A DNA stretch of 17,111 bases from NCBI GenBank assembly GCA_041484525.1, contig JBGPHT010000166.1, positions 1 to 17,111 of the forward strand, read 5' to 3'. This document shows, in pieces, positions 8,901 through 14,153 of the stretch. Each line of letters opens with the position of its first letter. Within the stretch, counting starts at the first letter, position 1. The DNA is from JBGPHT01 sp041484525 (GTDB lineage Bacteria; Acidobacteriota; Terriglobia; Bryobacterales; Bryobacteraceae). A program made the position numbers and the translations under genes. Under the pieces are notes generated by a model. The model saw nothing but the letters and a program-made list of their open reading frames with translations. It was not told where the DNA came from and ran no database searches.

Positions 8901-9046
8901 CCGTCCTCTCCACCGGATTCGCCGGTCTGTACCAGTTGACCATTCAACTCCCCGCCACGACACCAGTCGGCGCCGTGAGCGTGCAGGCCTCCTTCGGCGG
9001 CGTGCCAACCCAGTCCGGCGCGCTCCTGTTTGTAAGTAAGCCCTGA
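5918..9046 (+). CDS. Secreted multi-propeller protein: SBBP repeats, BNR/VPS10-type repeats and C-terminal TIGR03437-type domain
   Basis: A 1042-residue exported protein. Residues 1-20 form a signal peptide (MKAAGHIPLLLFLFAGPVHA, cleavage before GG). Residues about 25-320 are SBBP-type blades, each a variant of LGG-x-DD-x-A-x-AIA-D-x-GN-x-Y-V-x-G-x-T-x-S-x-DFP. Residues about 321-650 are a different set of blades with Asp-box-like motifs (KSTNSGTTW, KSVDSGATW, KSTDGGATW, RSVDGGANW, RSVDGGITW), as in sialidase/BNR and VPS10/sortilin folds. SBBP blades then resume (STYFGGSQDDGALAVALDSQ, DFPLPGG) to about 795. Residues 798-1042 (PVITSVLNGASFQPGIEAGS, then INVQAPSD, VVLWGTGFG) match the C-terminal TIGR03437 domain abundant in Solibacter-type acidobacteria. 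Cell-surface or extracellular binding is likely; no catalytic residues are evident. It is a stand-alone gene with codon use like its neighbours. Confidence 0.9.
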   Translation: MKAAGHIPLLLFLFAGPVHAGGPLFSSILGGSGQDYATAVTSDARGNIYVVGLTYSPDFPVTTGAAQTKFGGTSDAFVAKVAPDGKPIWSTYLGGILDDWATGVALDGAGNVLVTGHTRSANFPLLNAVQNTLNNFASPSDFDAFVAKLDPNGAKLLYSTFLGGARDDGADAIATDSAGNAYVAVTVQSAAGFPGTQNAPDQGGIVVGKLNPQGVLTYSFFHPFGVAAAIAIDAAGSAYVAGTAYSTNPSGATQSFGARGATQAMVFKISPDGSKKIFETTLGGSLQAGANAIAVDGAGQIYLAGSTSSADFPQARPLQSSSGARPLWKSTNSGTTWTPLDDLPFALPQALVVDPSAPNTLYTATGDLGVFKSVDSGATWTKANTGIAGTNIQALAIDPVHPQTLYAATAPANGTLSNAVYKTLNGATNWTLVDSPPSSISKLAVDAQNPGIVYEVSSTLRKSTDGGATWNAVTFPGTIQSIAFDPRVSGNIFAISNPVFCGFFCAGNKPGYFYRSVDGGANWIQAPVPAPSATTLFVDGSTNPTTVYDGLFSRSVDGGITWTPANPPPGGASDTGAVAVDPSGTFYAAVYANGMFLSRDHTQTWTAIGSPIPPWRSPGIGPSVASIVPAGSSGAVFATINQIASSGFVTRLSADGSSIVYSTYLRGHPSMEPYLTFASEPGVIGTQNWISAIALDPAGNATVAGGTRAVDFPVAMPARAANTGLADAFVATISADGSKLNDSTYFGGSQDDGALAVALDSQGNVILAGQTWSPDFPLPGGLNQPTGFGEAFLMKLAPPGPPVITSVLNGASFQPGIEAGSWVTIEGVNLSNTYPGRTWRDEEVVNGNLPTSLDGVRVTIDGKPAFVYFISPTQINVQAPSDSTVGKVDVVVDNNGATSAPATAQLQAVAPAFFTYAGTNYAIASRLPDYAPLSDPSAVPGTAPAKPGDTVVLWGTGFGATNPAVPAGAAVGGAPAVVMPPTVTVGGVSTPVVSTVLSTGFAGLYQLTIQLPATTPVGAVSVQASFGGVPTQSGALLFVSKP

Positions 9047-9444
9047 GAACGCTATCGCCGCTCTGCTCGCGGTCGAAGCTTGCTGCCGTGGGTTGCTTCA
9101 TCGGCGACTGAGCTCTGACCGACACTTCCTGCCCCGCTACAAATGCGTTGGAAATGCTGGTCACGGCAGGCAGCATGCAGGACTCCCGGCCAGATGGCTG
9201 GTTTGTCGGCTATGTTGAGAAGCGGTTTCGTTGGCGTGTCGCGGGACTTCCGCCCGCGCCACTCGGAAGTGGGCGGTTCTCGAATGCAGCCTCACCGCAA
9301 CAAATCCTGGAGGATGATGCCTAGCTTGAACCGGATGACTTCCTTGCCGTGTACGCTACGGCGCATTGGCGGCGCGGAGCAAAGTCTCCGGAGGTTGAAG
9401 CGCGTGGTGAACGGTGGCTGATCCGCGCCTCACGGGCGGCGATT
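9047..9444. other. Gene-poor stretch with possible antitoxin-like remnants
   Basis: No intact gene. One plus-strand frame contains two short protein-like pieces: DGWFVGYVEK (9193-9222), reminiscent of HicB-type antitoxins, and SPQQILEDDA, TAG (9322-9324), LEPDDFLAVYA (9292-9357), reminiscent of the end of DUF433 antitoxins. Both are too short to be sure. I found no terminator downstream of the propeller gene. Confidence 0.3.
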
Positions 9445-9999
9445 CTACTGTCGATAGGCGCCGTTGGCGTAAGCCTCTACCACTCTCCGATTCGGTGTCC
9501 TGCACGTGCTAGGAAAATCGAAGAAATACATACATTCGGGTAATCCACCGGAGAAACTAATGGTGACAGATCCACGCCTTTGGCCGTTAAAAAGATACGA
9601 TCCAGTCACTTTCGCCGGGCGGCCCTCCGCATCCCGGGACGAAACAACCACATTCGAAACGCTTCCATTCACAAACCGGTTCATGACCCAGGTTTTGGAT
9701 TGATCGAGTACCAGGTCTTCCACCAACTTAGTGAAATTTTGATTCTTAGATAGAGTCTCGGGTGAAGGCCGGCTCGGGGCCGGTGCGGTGCCGCCTCCCT
9801 CCGAGAGGCGGATCGGTTGTTTGCCAAGAGCAAAGAGCATCAGGTTTTCTTGAAATCGCTTCAGCCCCGGACTGTTGCATATCACATCATAACGCTGGCG
9901 GCCGCCAGCGAACGACCTCGCCAACGACGGGTGCTGTCGGGATTGCCTCTTAGAGGGGCCACGATCCAGGAAGTGGGCGGACTGGCCAACGGGGCGCAC
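9445..9999 (-). CDS. Hypothetical protein, start uncertain, possibly truncated at the N-terminus
   Basis: An open frame of 184 residues, probably coding at least from LARSFAGGRQRYDV onward (about residue 26). The middle (FQENLMLFALGKQPIRLSE, then a Pro-rich linker) and the C-terminus (SVTISFSGGLPECMYFFDFP and TCRTPNRRVVEAYANGAY, stop) read like a conserved secreted acidobacterial protein with one Cys pair, but I cannot name it. The N-terminus from ATG 9999 (MRPVGQSAHFLDRGPSKRQS) is basic and unlike a signal peptide, has no ribosome binding site and lies only 27 nt from the divergent gene at 10027. ATG 9840 is an alternative, also without a ribosome binding site. A lost 5' end or a misread start are both possible. 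Confidence 0.5.
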   Translation of the reverse strand: MRPVGQSAHFLDRGPSKRQSRQHPSLARSFAGGRQRYDVICNSPGLKRFQENLMLFALGKQPIRLSEGGGTAPAPSRPSPETLSKNQNFTKLVEDLVLDQSKTWVMNRFVNGSVSNVVVSSRDAEGRPAKVTGSYLFNGQRRGSVTISFSGGLPECMYFFDFPSTCRTPNRRVVEAYANGAYRQ

Positions 10000-10026
10000 G
10001 GCGCTTTACAATAGGCGCACTGCCCC

Positions 10027-10542
10027 ATGCCCCAGGATGACCTGATTGCCAAGTTGGCACGACAGATTGATGCAGCGAAAAGAGCCGAGCGCTTGTCTGT
10101 GGACGCTGATGAGGTTGCTGCTCTTCGCCGTCGCGGTGCCTGCGAGTTGCATTCCATTTGCGCGGAGTTCGTCTCCTCGGTGAACAGCAGGCTTTCACAG
10201 GCAGCCCTCGAACTTTCGCCGCCCGCCTATACCTTGGACATGTTCCAAGAATCCGGCGTGAACATCTTTCGTATCGGTTCCCAGGGGCGCGAGATGCAGA
10301 TCACGTTTCAAGCTGTTCCGCAGCTTGTTTCGACCGAGAAATTCCTCATCCCTTATGTACTGGAAGGCGAAGTTCGCACTTACAACCAGAGAATGCTCGA
10401 ACGCTTCGAAATTCGGAGCCAGGCACTATTCTTCTGCCTGGAGGAAGACAACGTCAGGTGGCGCTTCTTTGACTGGCGAACCCGCCGCACTGGCCCGGTT
10501 GGCAGTGAACTGCTGGCGACCCTGATGGGACGCCTCTTCTAG
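10027..10542 (+). CDS. Hypothetical cytoplasmic protein (171 residues)
   Basis: A complete, protein-like reading frame that I do not recognise. The N-terminal 50 residues are charged and probably helical (LIAKLARQIDAAKRAERLSV, ALRRRGACELHSICAEFVSS). The C-terminal part alternates in a beta-like way with many aromatic residues (NIFRIGSQGREMQITFQAV, FLIPYVLEGEVRTYNQRM, RWRFFDWRTRRTGPVGSELL). No signal peptide, membrane segment or metal-binding cluster is seen; Cys occurs at CELHSIC and LFFCLEE. There is no clear ribosome binding site before ATG 10027; TACAAT at 10009-10014 could be a -10 element giving a very short leader. The gene lies between a doubtful minus-strand gene and the integrase relic, so it may be cargo of the element that used the neighbouring tRNA. 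Confidence 0.65.
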   Translation: MPQDDLIAKLARQIDAAKRAERLSVDADEVAALRRRGACELHSICAEFVSSVNSRLSQAALELSPPAYTLDMFQESGVNIFRIGSQGREMQITFQAVPQLVSTEKFLIPYVLEGEVRTYNQRMLERFEIRSQALFFCLEEDNVRWRFFDWRTRRTGPVGSELLATLMGRLF

Positions 10543-10645
10543 AAGATCGCCTCGGCATCCAGAACATCCCGCAATCAGATAAACTGGTCCGGACTTTCCG
10601 GTTCAAAGAGGATAACGCTATGCGTACGAGCAGGCGCAAGCCGCA

Positions 10646-11149
10646 TTGCAGGTGTTTCGCGAGACCGCCCCGAACCTGCAATTCCGGTTACGTTCGGGCC
10701 CGGAAAGGCCTGAGCCGACCGTCGGTCCAGACAGACACATTGCGCGGGATATAGCTTCCGATATTGCCGGATACCTGAACAACCTTGCCATGGCTGCTCT
10801 GCAATTCGTGTTTTCGTCAGAGGGCCCCCCACGGATGTCCCTGTTTCGGGGCATCAGCCCAGACCGGATCAGCGTGGCATTCTCTCGCACTTGCCGGAAG
10901 GTTAACATCGAGGATTTTCAATTTCACGATCTCCGTCACAAGGCGGCAAGCTGGATGCGGATGCAAGGTGCTGACATCCACACTGTCGCCCAACTACTGG
11001 GCCACAAGGATCTGAGAATGGCCGCCCGATACCAGCATCTCAGTCCCGCTTTTCTGGCGGATGCCGTGAAGCGGTTGGATGGGTTTTCGGGGAATCTTGT
11101 TACCCAGGCGTTACCACGCCCAAGGCACTTGCCGCAGCCAATCAAATAA
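10646..11149 (+). pseudogene. Tyrosine recombinase (phage-type integrase) relic, C-terminal half only
   Basis: From about 10805 the frame encodes the C-terminal catalytic half of a tyrosine recombinase: FVFSSEGPP, the box II region FHDLRHKAASWMRMQGADI with catalytic His and Arg, LLGHKD with the H/W position, and ARYQHLS with the nucleophilic Tyr. The N-terminal arm and core-binding domains and box I with the first catalytic Arg are absent. The preceding residues (LQVFRETAPNLQFRLRSGPE) are not integrase-like and appear to be another relic joined in frame; a different frame upstream (10509-10616) could be its continuation, with a frameshift near 10617. The TTG at 10646 is only the first possible start codon of the open frame. 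The gene ends 15 nt from the 3' end of tRNA-Glu, the usual position of an integrase beside its attachment site. Confidence 0.8.
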
Positions 11150-11164
11150 ATCCTTCAAATTGAA

Positions 11165-11242
11165 TGGCGTCCCCAGGGGGATTCGAACCCCCGTTACCGC
11201 CGTGAAAGGGCGATGTCCTAGGCCGGGCTAGACGATGGGGAC
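11165..11242 (-). tRNA. tRNA-Glu (anticodon TTC), CCA encoded
   Basis: The minus strand folds as a full cloverleaf: acceptor GTCCCCA/TGGGGAC, D-arm with GTCTAG...CTAGGAC, anticodon stem-loop with CTTTCAC (anticodon TTC), T-arm GGGGG-TTCGAAT-CCCCC, discriminator G and encoded CCA at 11165-11167. It closely resembles known bacterial tRNA-Glu genes. The lower anticodon pair is T-G. The 3' end faces the integrase relic. Confidence 0.96.
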
Positions 11243-11321
11243 TTGCTGGCCGGATGACAGGCGAACTTTCTTTACTGTAACGTTCGCGCAACCCCAGCGT
11301 CAACTTTGCGCGGGTTCAGTA

Positions 11322-11858
11322 TTAGATCTTGACATCGACAGCACAGGCCGGAGCAGGGGCGTGCGCCACCACATGCAGGTTCTTTCCGCGGGGCGCCAGG
11401 CACATCTTCACCACGAGAATGTCGTCCTGCCAGTGGAATCGCATCACGACCCACTCGCTCGAGCCCGCGCTCTTAGTCCTGAAGTTTCGCCCGAAGACGA
11501 CGGTGGGGATGCTCAACCCGAGCGGCCCTACGTGACCTTCGAGATCGTTCTTCACGCTGCCGACGATCATATTCGTCAGCTCGGCAACAGCATCCAGCAC
11601 TTCCTCGTTGACCGACGTGGCCTCGGTCATCAGCATCTGCGCGCAGATGCGGCAGGCGAGGGCCGGTGAGCAGGCGAGGCTGCCAGTGCCCGCCCAAGCC
11701 CCGGTGAGGCCGATAAACGAGACGACACCATCGTTCGTATCGGGCGTGCTACTCTCGATCCCGCGTTCGCCTTCGACAACCTCCACCTGCAGCATGGTCG
11801 AGAATACCTCGGCAACGGCCTTCCGAATGGCTGGTACAAGTATCGGTTCGATATTCAT
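11322..11858 (-). CDS. cheX: CheX-type chemotaxis protein (CheY-P phosphatase family)
   Basis: A 178-residue protein of the CheX/CheC/FliY phosphatase family. It begins MNIEPILVPAIRKAVAEVFS, has the internal GLTGAWAGTGSLACSP segment of the beta-sheet, and carries the helix motif AELTNMIVGSVKN with the catalytic pair Glu93 and Asn96 (ExxN), then the C-terminal GLSIPTVVFG strand. Family members hydrolyse the aspartyl phosphate of CheY. The ATG (11858-11856) overlaps the TGA of cheY as ATGA, so translation is probably coupled and no separate ribosome binding site is needed; the same frame is open further upstream, but that part is the shadow of cheY. Being paired with a CheY, it most likely resets that regulator. 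It has several Cys residues in the SLACSPALACRIC segment, whose role is unclear. Confidence 0.88.
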   Translation of the reverse strand: MNIEPILVPAIRKAVAEVFSTMLQVEVVEGERGIESSTPDTNDGVVSFIGLTGAWAGTGSLACSPALACRICAQMLMTEATSVNEEVLDAVAELTNMIVGSVKNDLEGHVGPLGLSIPTVVFGRNFRTKSAGSSEWVVMRFHWQDDILVVKMCLAPRGKNLHVVAHAPAPACAVDVKI

Positions 11859-12244
11859 AGCAGTGGCACTGGCTGCAGAATTCCAACCAGTTTCTCCTTG
11901 ATTTGATCGGCGGTAAAGGGTTTGCGGACATAGCCTGCGGCGCCCAGTTTCACCGCCTCGCCGACTTTGGTTTCGCCGCCTTCGGTGGTGATCATCACCA
12001 CCGGAACCTGGCGCCACTGGGGGGAGGCCTTCAAGGCGCCAAGCAATTGCAGGCCATCCATCCTTGGCATATTAATGTCCGTGAGTACCAGATCGACGTT
12101 TTGGCTCTTCAACAAGTCCAAGGCTTCCTGCCCGTCCCCGGCTTCATAGATCGTGCGGATTGCCATACCCGTTTGCCGCAGAACGCGCTGCAGAATCTTT
12201 CGGATCGCAGCGGAGTCATCAACCACCAAGATGTCGGCGTCCAT
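11855..12244 (-). CDS. cheY: CheY-like single-domain response regulator
   Basis: A 129-residue stand-alone receiver domain without an output domain. The acidic pair is Asp9/Asp10 (LVVDDS), the phosphoacceptor is Asp56 (LVLTDINMPRMDG), the conserved Thr is in MITTEGG (Thr86), and the Lys is Lys108 (YVRKPF). All key residues are present. AAGGAG lies 3 nt before ATG 12244. Together with the overlapping cheX and the divergent fliM it is best read as the chemotaxis regulator that binds the flagellar switch when phosphorylated; no kinase (CheA) is encoded here, so the phosphodonor must come from elsewhere. A role in another motility system cannot be excluded, as single receivers of this type are also used with type IV pili. 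Confidence 0.92.
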   Translation of the reverse strand: MDADILVVDDSAAIRKILQRVLRQTGMAIRTIYEAGDGQEALDLLKSQNVDLVLTDINMPRMDGLQLLGALKASPQWRQVPVVMITTEGGETKVGEAVKLGAAGYVRKPFTADQIKEKLVGILQPVPLL

Positions 12245-12335
12245 TCGGCTCCTTACAACCTATTCATCGGAACAAGTGGCCATTTCCAATAGCGCCAAGG
12301 CGAAGAATTGTGGACGGATCGGGAGTGGGCGTGCC

Positions 12336-12363
12336 TAAAGTTTCCCCTGGCCGCCGCCGATAC
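12336..12363 (+). promoter_or_regulatory. Sigma-28 (FliA)-type promoter of fliM
   Basis: TAAAGTTT at 12336-12343 matches the sigma-28 -35 consensus in all eight positions; GCCGATAC at 12356-12363 matches the -10 consensus GCCGATAA in seven of eight. The spacer is 12 nt against the usual 11. Transcription would start near 12369, giving a leader of about 15 nt that consists mostly of the AGGAG ribosome binding site (12371-12375) of fliM. The match is strong; the spacer is the one reservation. Confidence 0.7.
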
Positions 12364-12383
12364 TAGGGACAGGAGCCTGGATT

Positions 12384-13385
12384 TTGAGCCGCCAGCTTTC
12401 ACAGCAGGAAATCGACAGTGTTTTCCAGAACCTGCAAGACAAGAAGAAGGAAGCGCCAGCCATACGCTTCGATTTCCGGCGGCCGGACCGTATCGCCAAG
12501 TCTCAGGTCCGGGCGATTCACCTGTTGCACGACACCTTCGTCCGCAACCTGGTCTCCAGCCTGTCGGCATACCTGCGTGCCTATCTCACGGTGAACCTGG
12601 TAAGCGTGGAACAGCTTTCGTATTCCGAATTTCTGGATGGGCTGCCTTCCCCTACCTGTATGGTTTCGCTCGGGCTCAGCCCCTATGACGGGAGTGGAGT
12701 CATGGAGCTGAATCCCTCACTGGTGTTTCCGATTGTGGAAATGCTGCTGGGCGGGACCGGCAAAGCGTCCTCGACGATTCAACGAGACATCACGGAAATC
12801 GAACAGAAGCTACTGGACGGGCTGTTCCGCATCATTCTGAATGACCTTCGGGAAGCATGGAAGGGCGTGACGGCGGTCGATTTCACGATCGAGTCGATGG
12901 AAACCGAGCCACAACAGCTCCACCTGCTGGCTCCCAATGAGGCCGTGGTTGCGATCGGAATCGAGATGCGCATCGGGGATACGGTCGGCATGATGAACAT
13001 CGCCATGCCGTCGATTGTGATCAAGATGATGCGCCAGAAATTCGACCAGCAGTGGTCGGTCCGCAAAACCCGTGCCAGCGACGCGGAACAGGTGCGCGTC
13101 CTTCGCCTGCTGCGCGACGTCACCCTCACGCTCGAAGCCCGGATGGAAGGGCCGACGGTCACGGTAAAGGATCTGTTGGGCCTGCGTGAGGGGCACCTCC
13201 TGATGTTCGATTATCCGGTGGATCGCGCCGTCGAACTCCTGGTGAACGGCTCGCACCAGTTCACGGGGAACCTGGCGAGTACGGGCGCCAAGAGGGCGTG
13301 CGAAGTAGAGAAAGTACGGCCGCGTCGGGCTCAAGGAAGAATCAGCGAGGAGGCAGGCGGCGCCGCGCCCTCTTCGGGCGGATAG
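12384..13385 (+). CDS. fliM: Flagellar motor switch protein FliM
   Basis: A 333-residue FliM. The N-terminus MSRQLSQQEIDSVFQNL is the conserved CheY-P-binding segment (LSQxEID). The central CheC-like domain that contacts FliG follows (RPDRIAKSQVRAIHLLHDTF, SYSEFLDGLPSPTCMVSLGL, FPIVEMLLGGTGK, EMRIGDTVGMMNIAMPS), and the C-terminal SpoA/FliN-like domain starts near residue 240 (VTLTLEARMEGPTVTVKDLL, LREGHLLMFDYPVDRAVELL). The start is TTG 12384, supported by AGGAG 8 nt upstream and by the position of the conserved N-terminus. After the SpoA domain a basic, Gly-rich tail of about 25 residues overlaps the convergent gene by 55 nt. No other flagellar structural gene is in the window. A sigma-28-type promoter lies directly upstream. 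Confidence 0.95.
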   Translation: MSRQLSQQEIDSVFQNLQDKKKEAPAIRFDFRRPDRIAKSQVRAIHLLHDTFVRNLVSSLSAYLRAYLTVNLVSVEQLSYSEFLDGLPSPTCMVSLGLSPYDGSGVMELNPSLVFPIVEMLLGGTGKASSTIQRDITEIEQKLLDGLFRIILNDLREAWKGVTAVDFTIESMETEPQQLHLLAPNEAVVAIGIEMRIGDTVGMMNIAMPSIVIKMMRQKFDQQWSVRKTRASDAEQVRVLRLLRDVTLTLEARMEGPTVTVKDLLGLREGHLLMFDYPVDRAVELLVNGSHQFTGNLASTGAKRACEVEKVRPRRAQGRISEEAGGAAPSSGG

Positions 13386-13966
13386 AAACCGCGGAGTGCG
13401 TTGAGGAACGCGCGGCCGCGGGCCCGTCCGTTATTGCGATCCAGTTCCACGCGCTGCAGGAATACCAACGTCCCCAGCACGTCCGAGTCGCGGGTTTTCG
13501 ACATTCCCAGGCGCTCGGTTTCGCGGCTGCGGAACTCGGCGAGGCCCTCCTGCACGGCGCCGAAAATGCCGGCCGCCAGCGGGTTCTGCGGCCGGCTTTC
13601 ATAATAGACCCCGCTCTGCAGCGTGCGGCAGGTGCGGACCAGGCCGTCGAGCGCCTCGCGAACGTCGAGATCCACGGCCCCGGGCGTCTGGAACGCCACC
13701 GTCGCGACCGCCCTGCCCAGGAAGACCAGCAGGTCCTCGTTTGCCCGCAGAAAGGCGTCGGTAATCTTGATATCGCGGTTGGGGACTTGCGCCTCATCGA
13801 GCGGAGCCGGCTTCTCGTGCCGGCGCGCGTCCTGCAGGTACTCGCAATCTAGCGGGCAATTCACCGTGACCTCCCGCCCGGTTCCGCAGCAGATGCTGCA
13901 GATGTCTCCGTGCACTCCGGGGCAGTAGCGGCGGGGGCGCCGGGTCGCGCAGATCGCACAGGCCAT
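13331..13966 (-). CDS. Hypothetical protein with N-terminal Cys-rich (probable zinc-binding) domain
   Basis: A 211-residue protein. Its first 44 residues hold eight Cys (C3, C6, C15, C23, C26, C27, C37, C41: MACAICATRRPRRYCPGVHG, ICSICCGTGREVTVNCPLDC), a spacing suited to two zinc sites. The rest is a helical domain of about 150 residues (ANEDLLVFLGRAVATVAF, ALDGLVRTCRTLQSG, AAGIFGAVQEGLAEFRSRE, LGTLVFLQRVELDRNNGRAR) with no motif I know. ATG 13966 is chosen because the Cys motif begins right there, although the AAGGGA is unusually close; the open frame to 14068 runs through the start of the divergent small gene. I believe this is a conserved acidobacterial family of unknown role. It converges on fliM with a 55-nt overlap and diverges from the 50-residue gene. 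Confidence 0.75.
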   Translation of the reverse strand: MACAICATRRPRRYCPGVHGDICSICCGTGREVTVNCPLDCEYLQDARRHEKPAPLDEAQVPNRDIKITDAFLRANEDLLVFLGRAVATVAFQTPGAVDLDVREALDGLVRTCRTLQSGVYYESRPQNPLAAGIFGAVQEGLAEFRSRETERLGMSKTRDSDVLGTLVFLQRVELDRNNGRARGRAFLNALRGFYPPEEGAAPPASSLILP

Positions 13967-14000
13967 TCCCTTAGTATAGAAGTTGGGATCGAGCCGACCG

Positions 14001-14153
14001 ATGAATCGCACTAATCTTTTTTTCAAAGTGGAATTGGAACACCTTGCCGACGAAAGCCCCCAGCGCATCGGGGAAGAGATCTGCCGCCAGCTTCTGAAGC
14101 TCTACGGCGTGCGCAAAGCCGAGCTATCCAATTTCACGCGATCGGAAGAGTAG
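14001..14153 (+). CDS. Small conserved-looking protein (50 residues)
   Basis: ATG 14001 opens a frame of 50 codons ending in TAG 14151-14153: MNRTNLFFKVELEHLADESP, then RIGEEICRQLLKLYGVRKAE and LSNFTRSEE. It is amphipathic and acidic-basic mixed, with a beta strand followed by a helix and a second strand, a plausible small alpha/beta fold, with no Cys pair or membrane segment. Its composition is clearly protein-like and there is no long ORF on the other strand here. There is no strong ribosome binding site (GATCGAGCCGACCG before ATG). It diverges from the Cys-rich gene (34 nt between starts) and overlaps the 3' end of dgt by 20 nt. Function unknown; the shared promoter region suggests a link with the Cys-rich protein. 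Confidence 0.65.
   Translation: MNRTNLFFKVELEHLADESPQRIGEEICRQLLKLYGVRKAELSNFTRSEE

Noticed and set aside
11859..12017. N-terminal extension of CheX
   Set aside because: It is the out-of-frame shadow of cheY; the ATGA overlap gives a natural start at 11858.
13298..13852. Plus-strand ORFs opposite the Cys-rich gene, and the long plus-strand ORFs opposite dgt and the TPR gene
   Set aside because: They are shadows in GC-rich DNA without conserved motifs; the minus-strand genes have clear families or Cys motifs.
13967..14068. N-terminal extension of the Cys-rich protein
   Set aside because: The Cys motif begins at ATG 13966 and the extension covers the start of a plausible divergent small gene.
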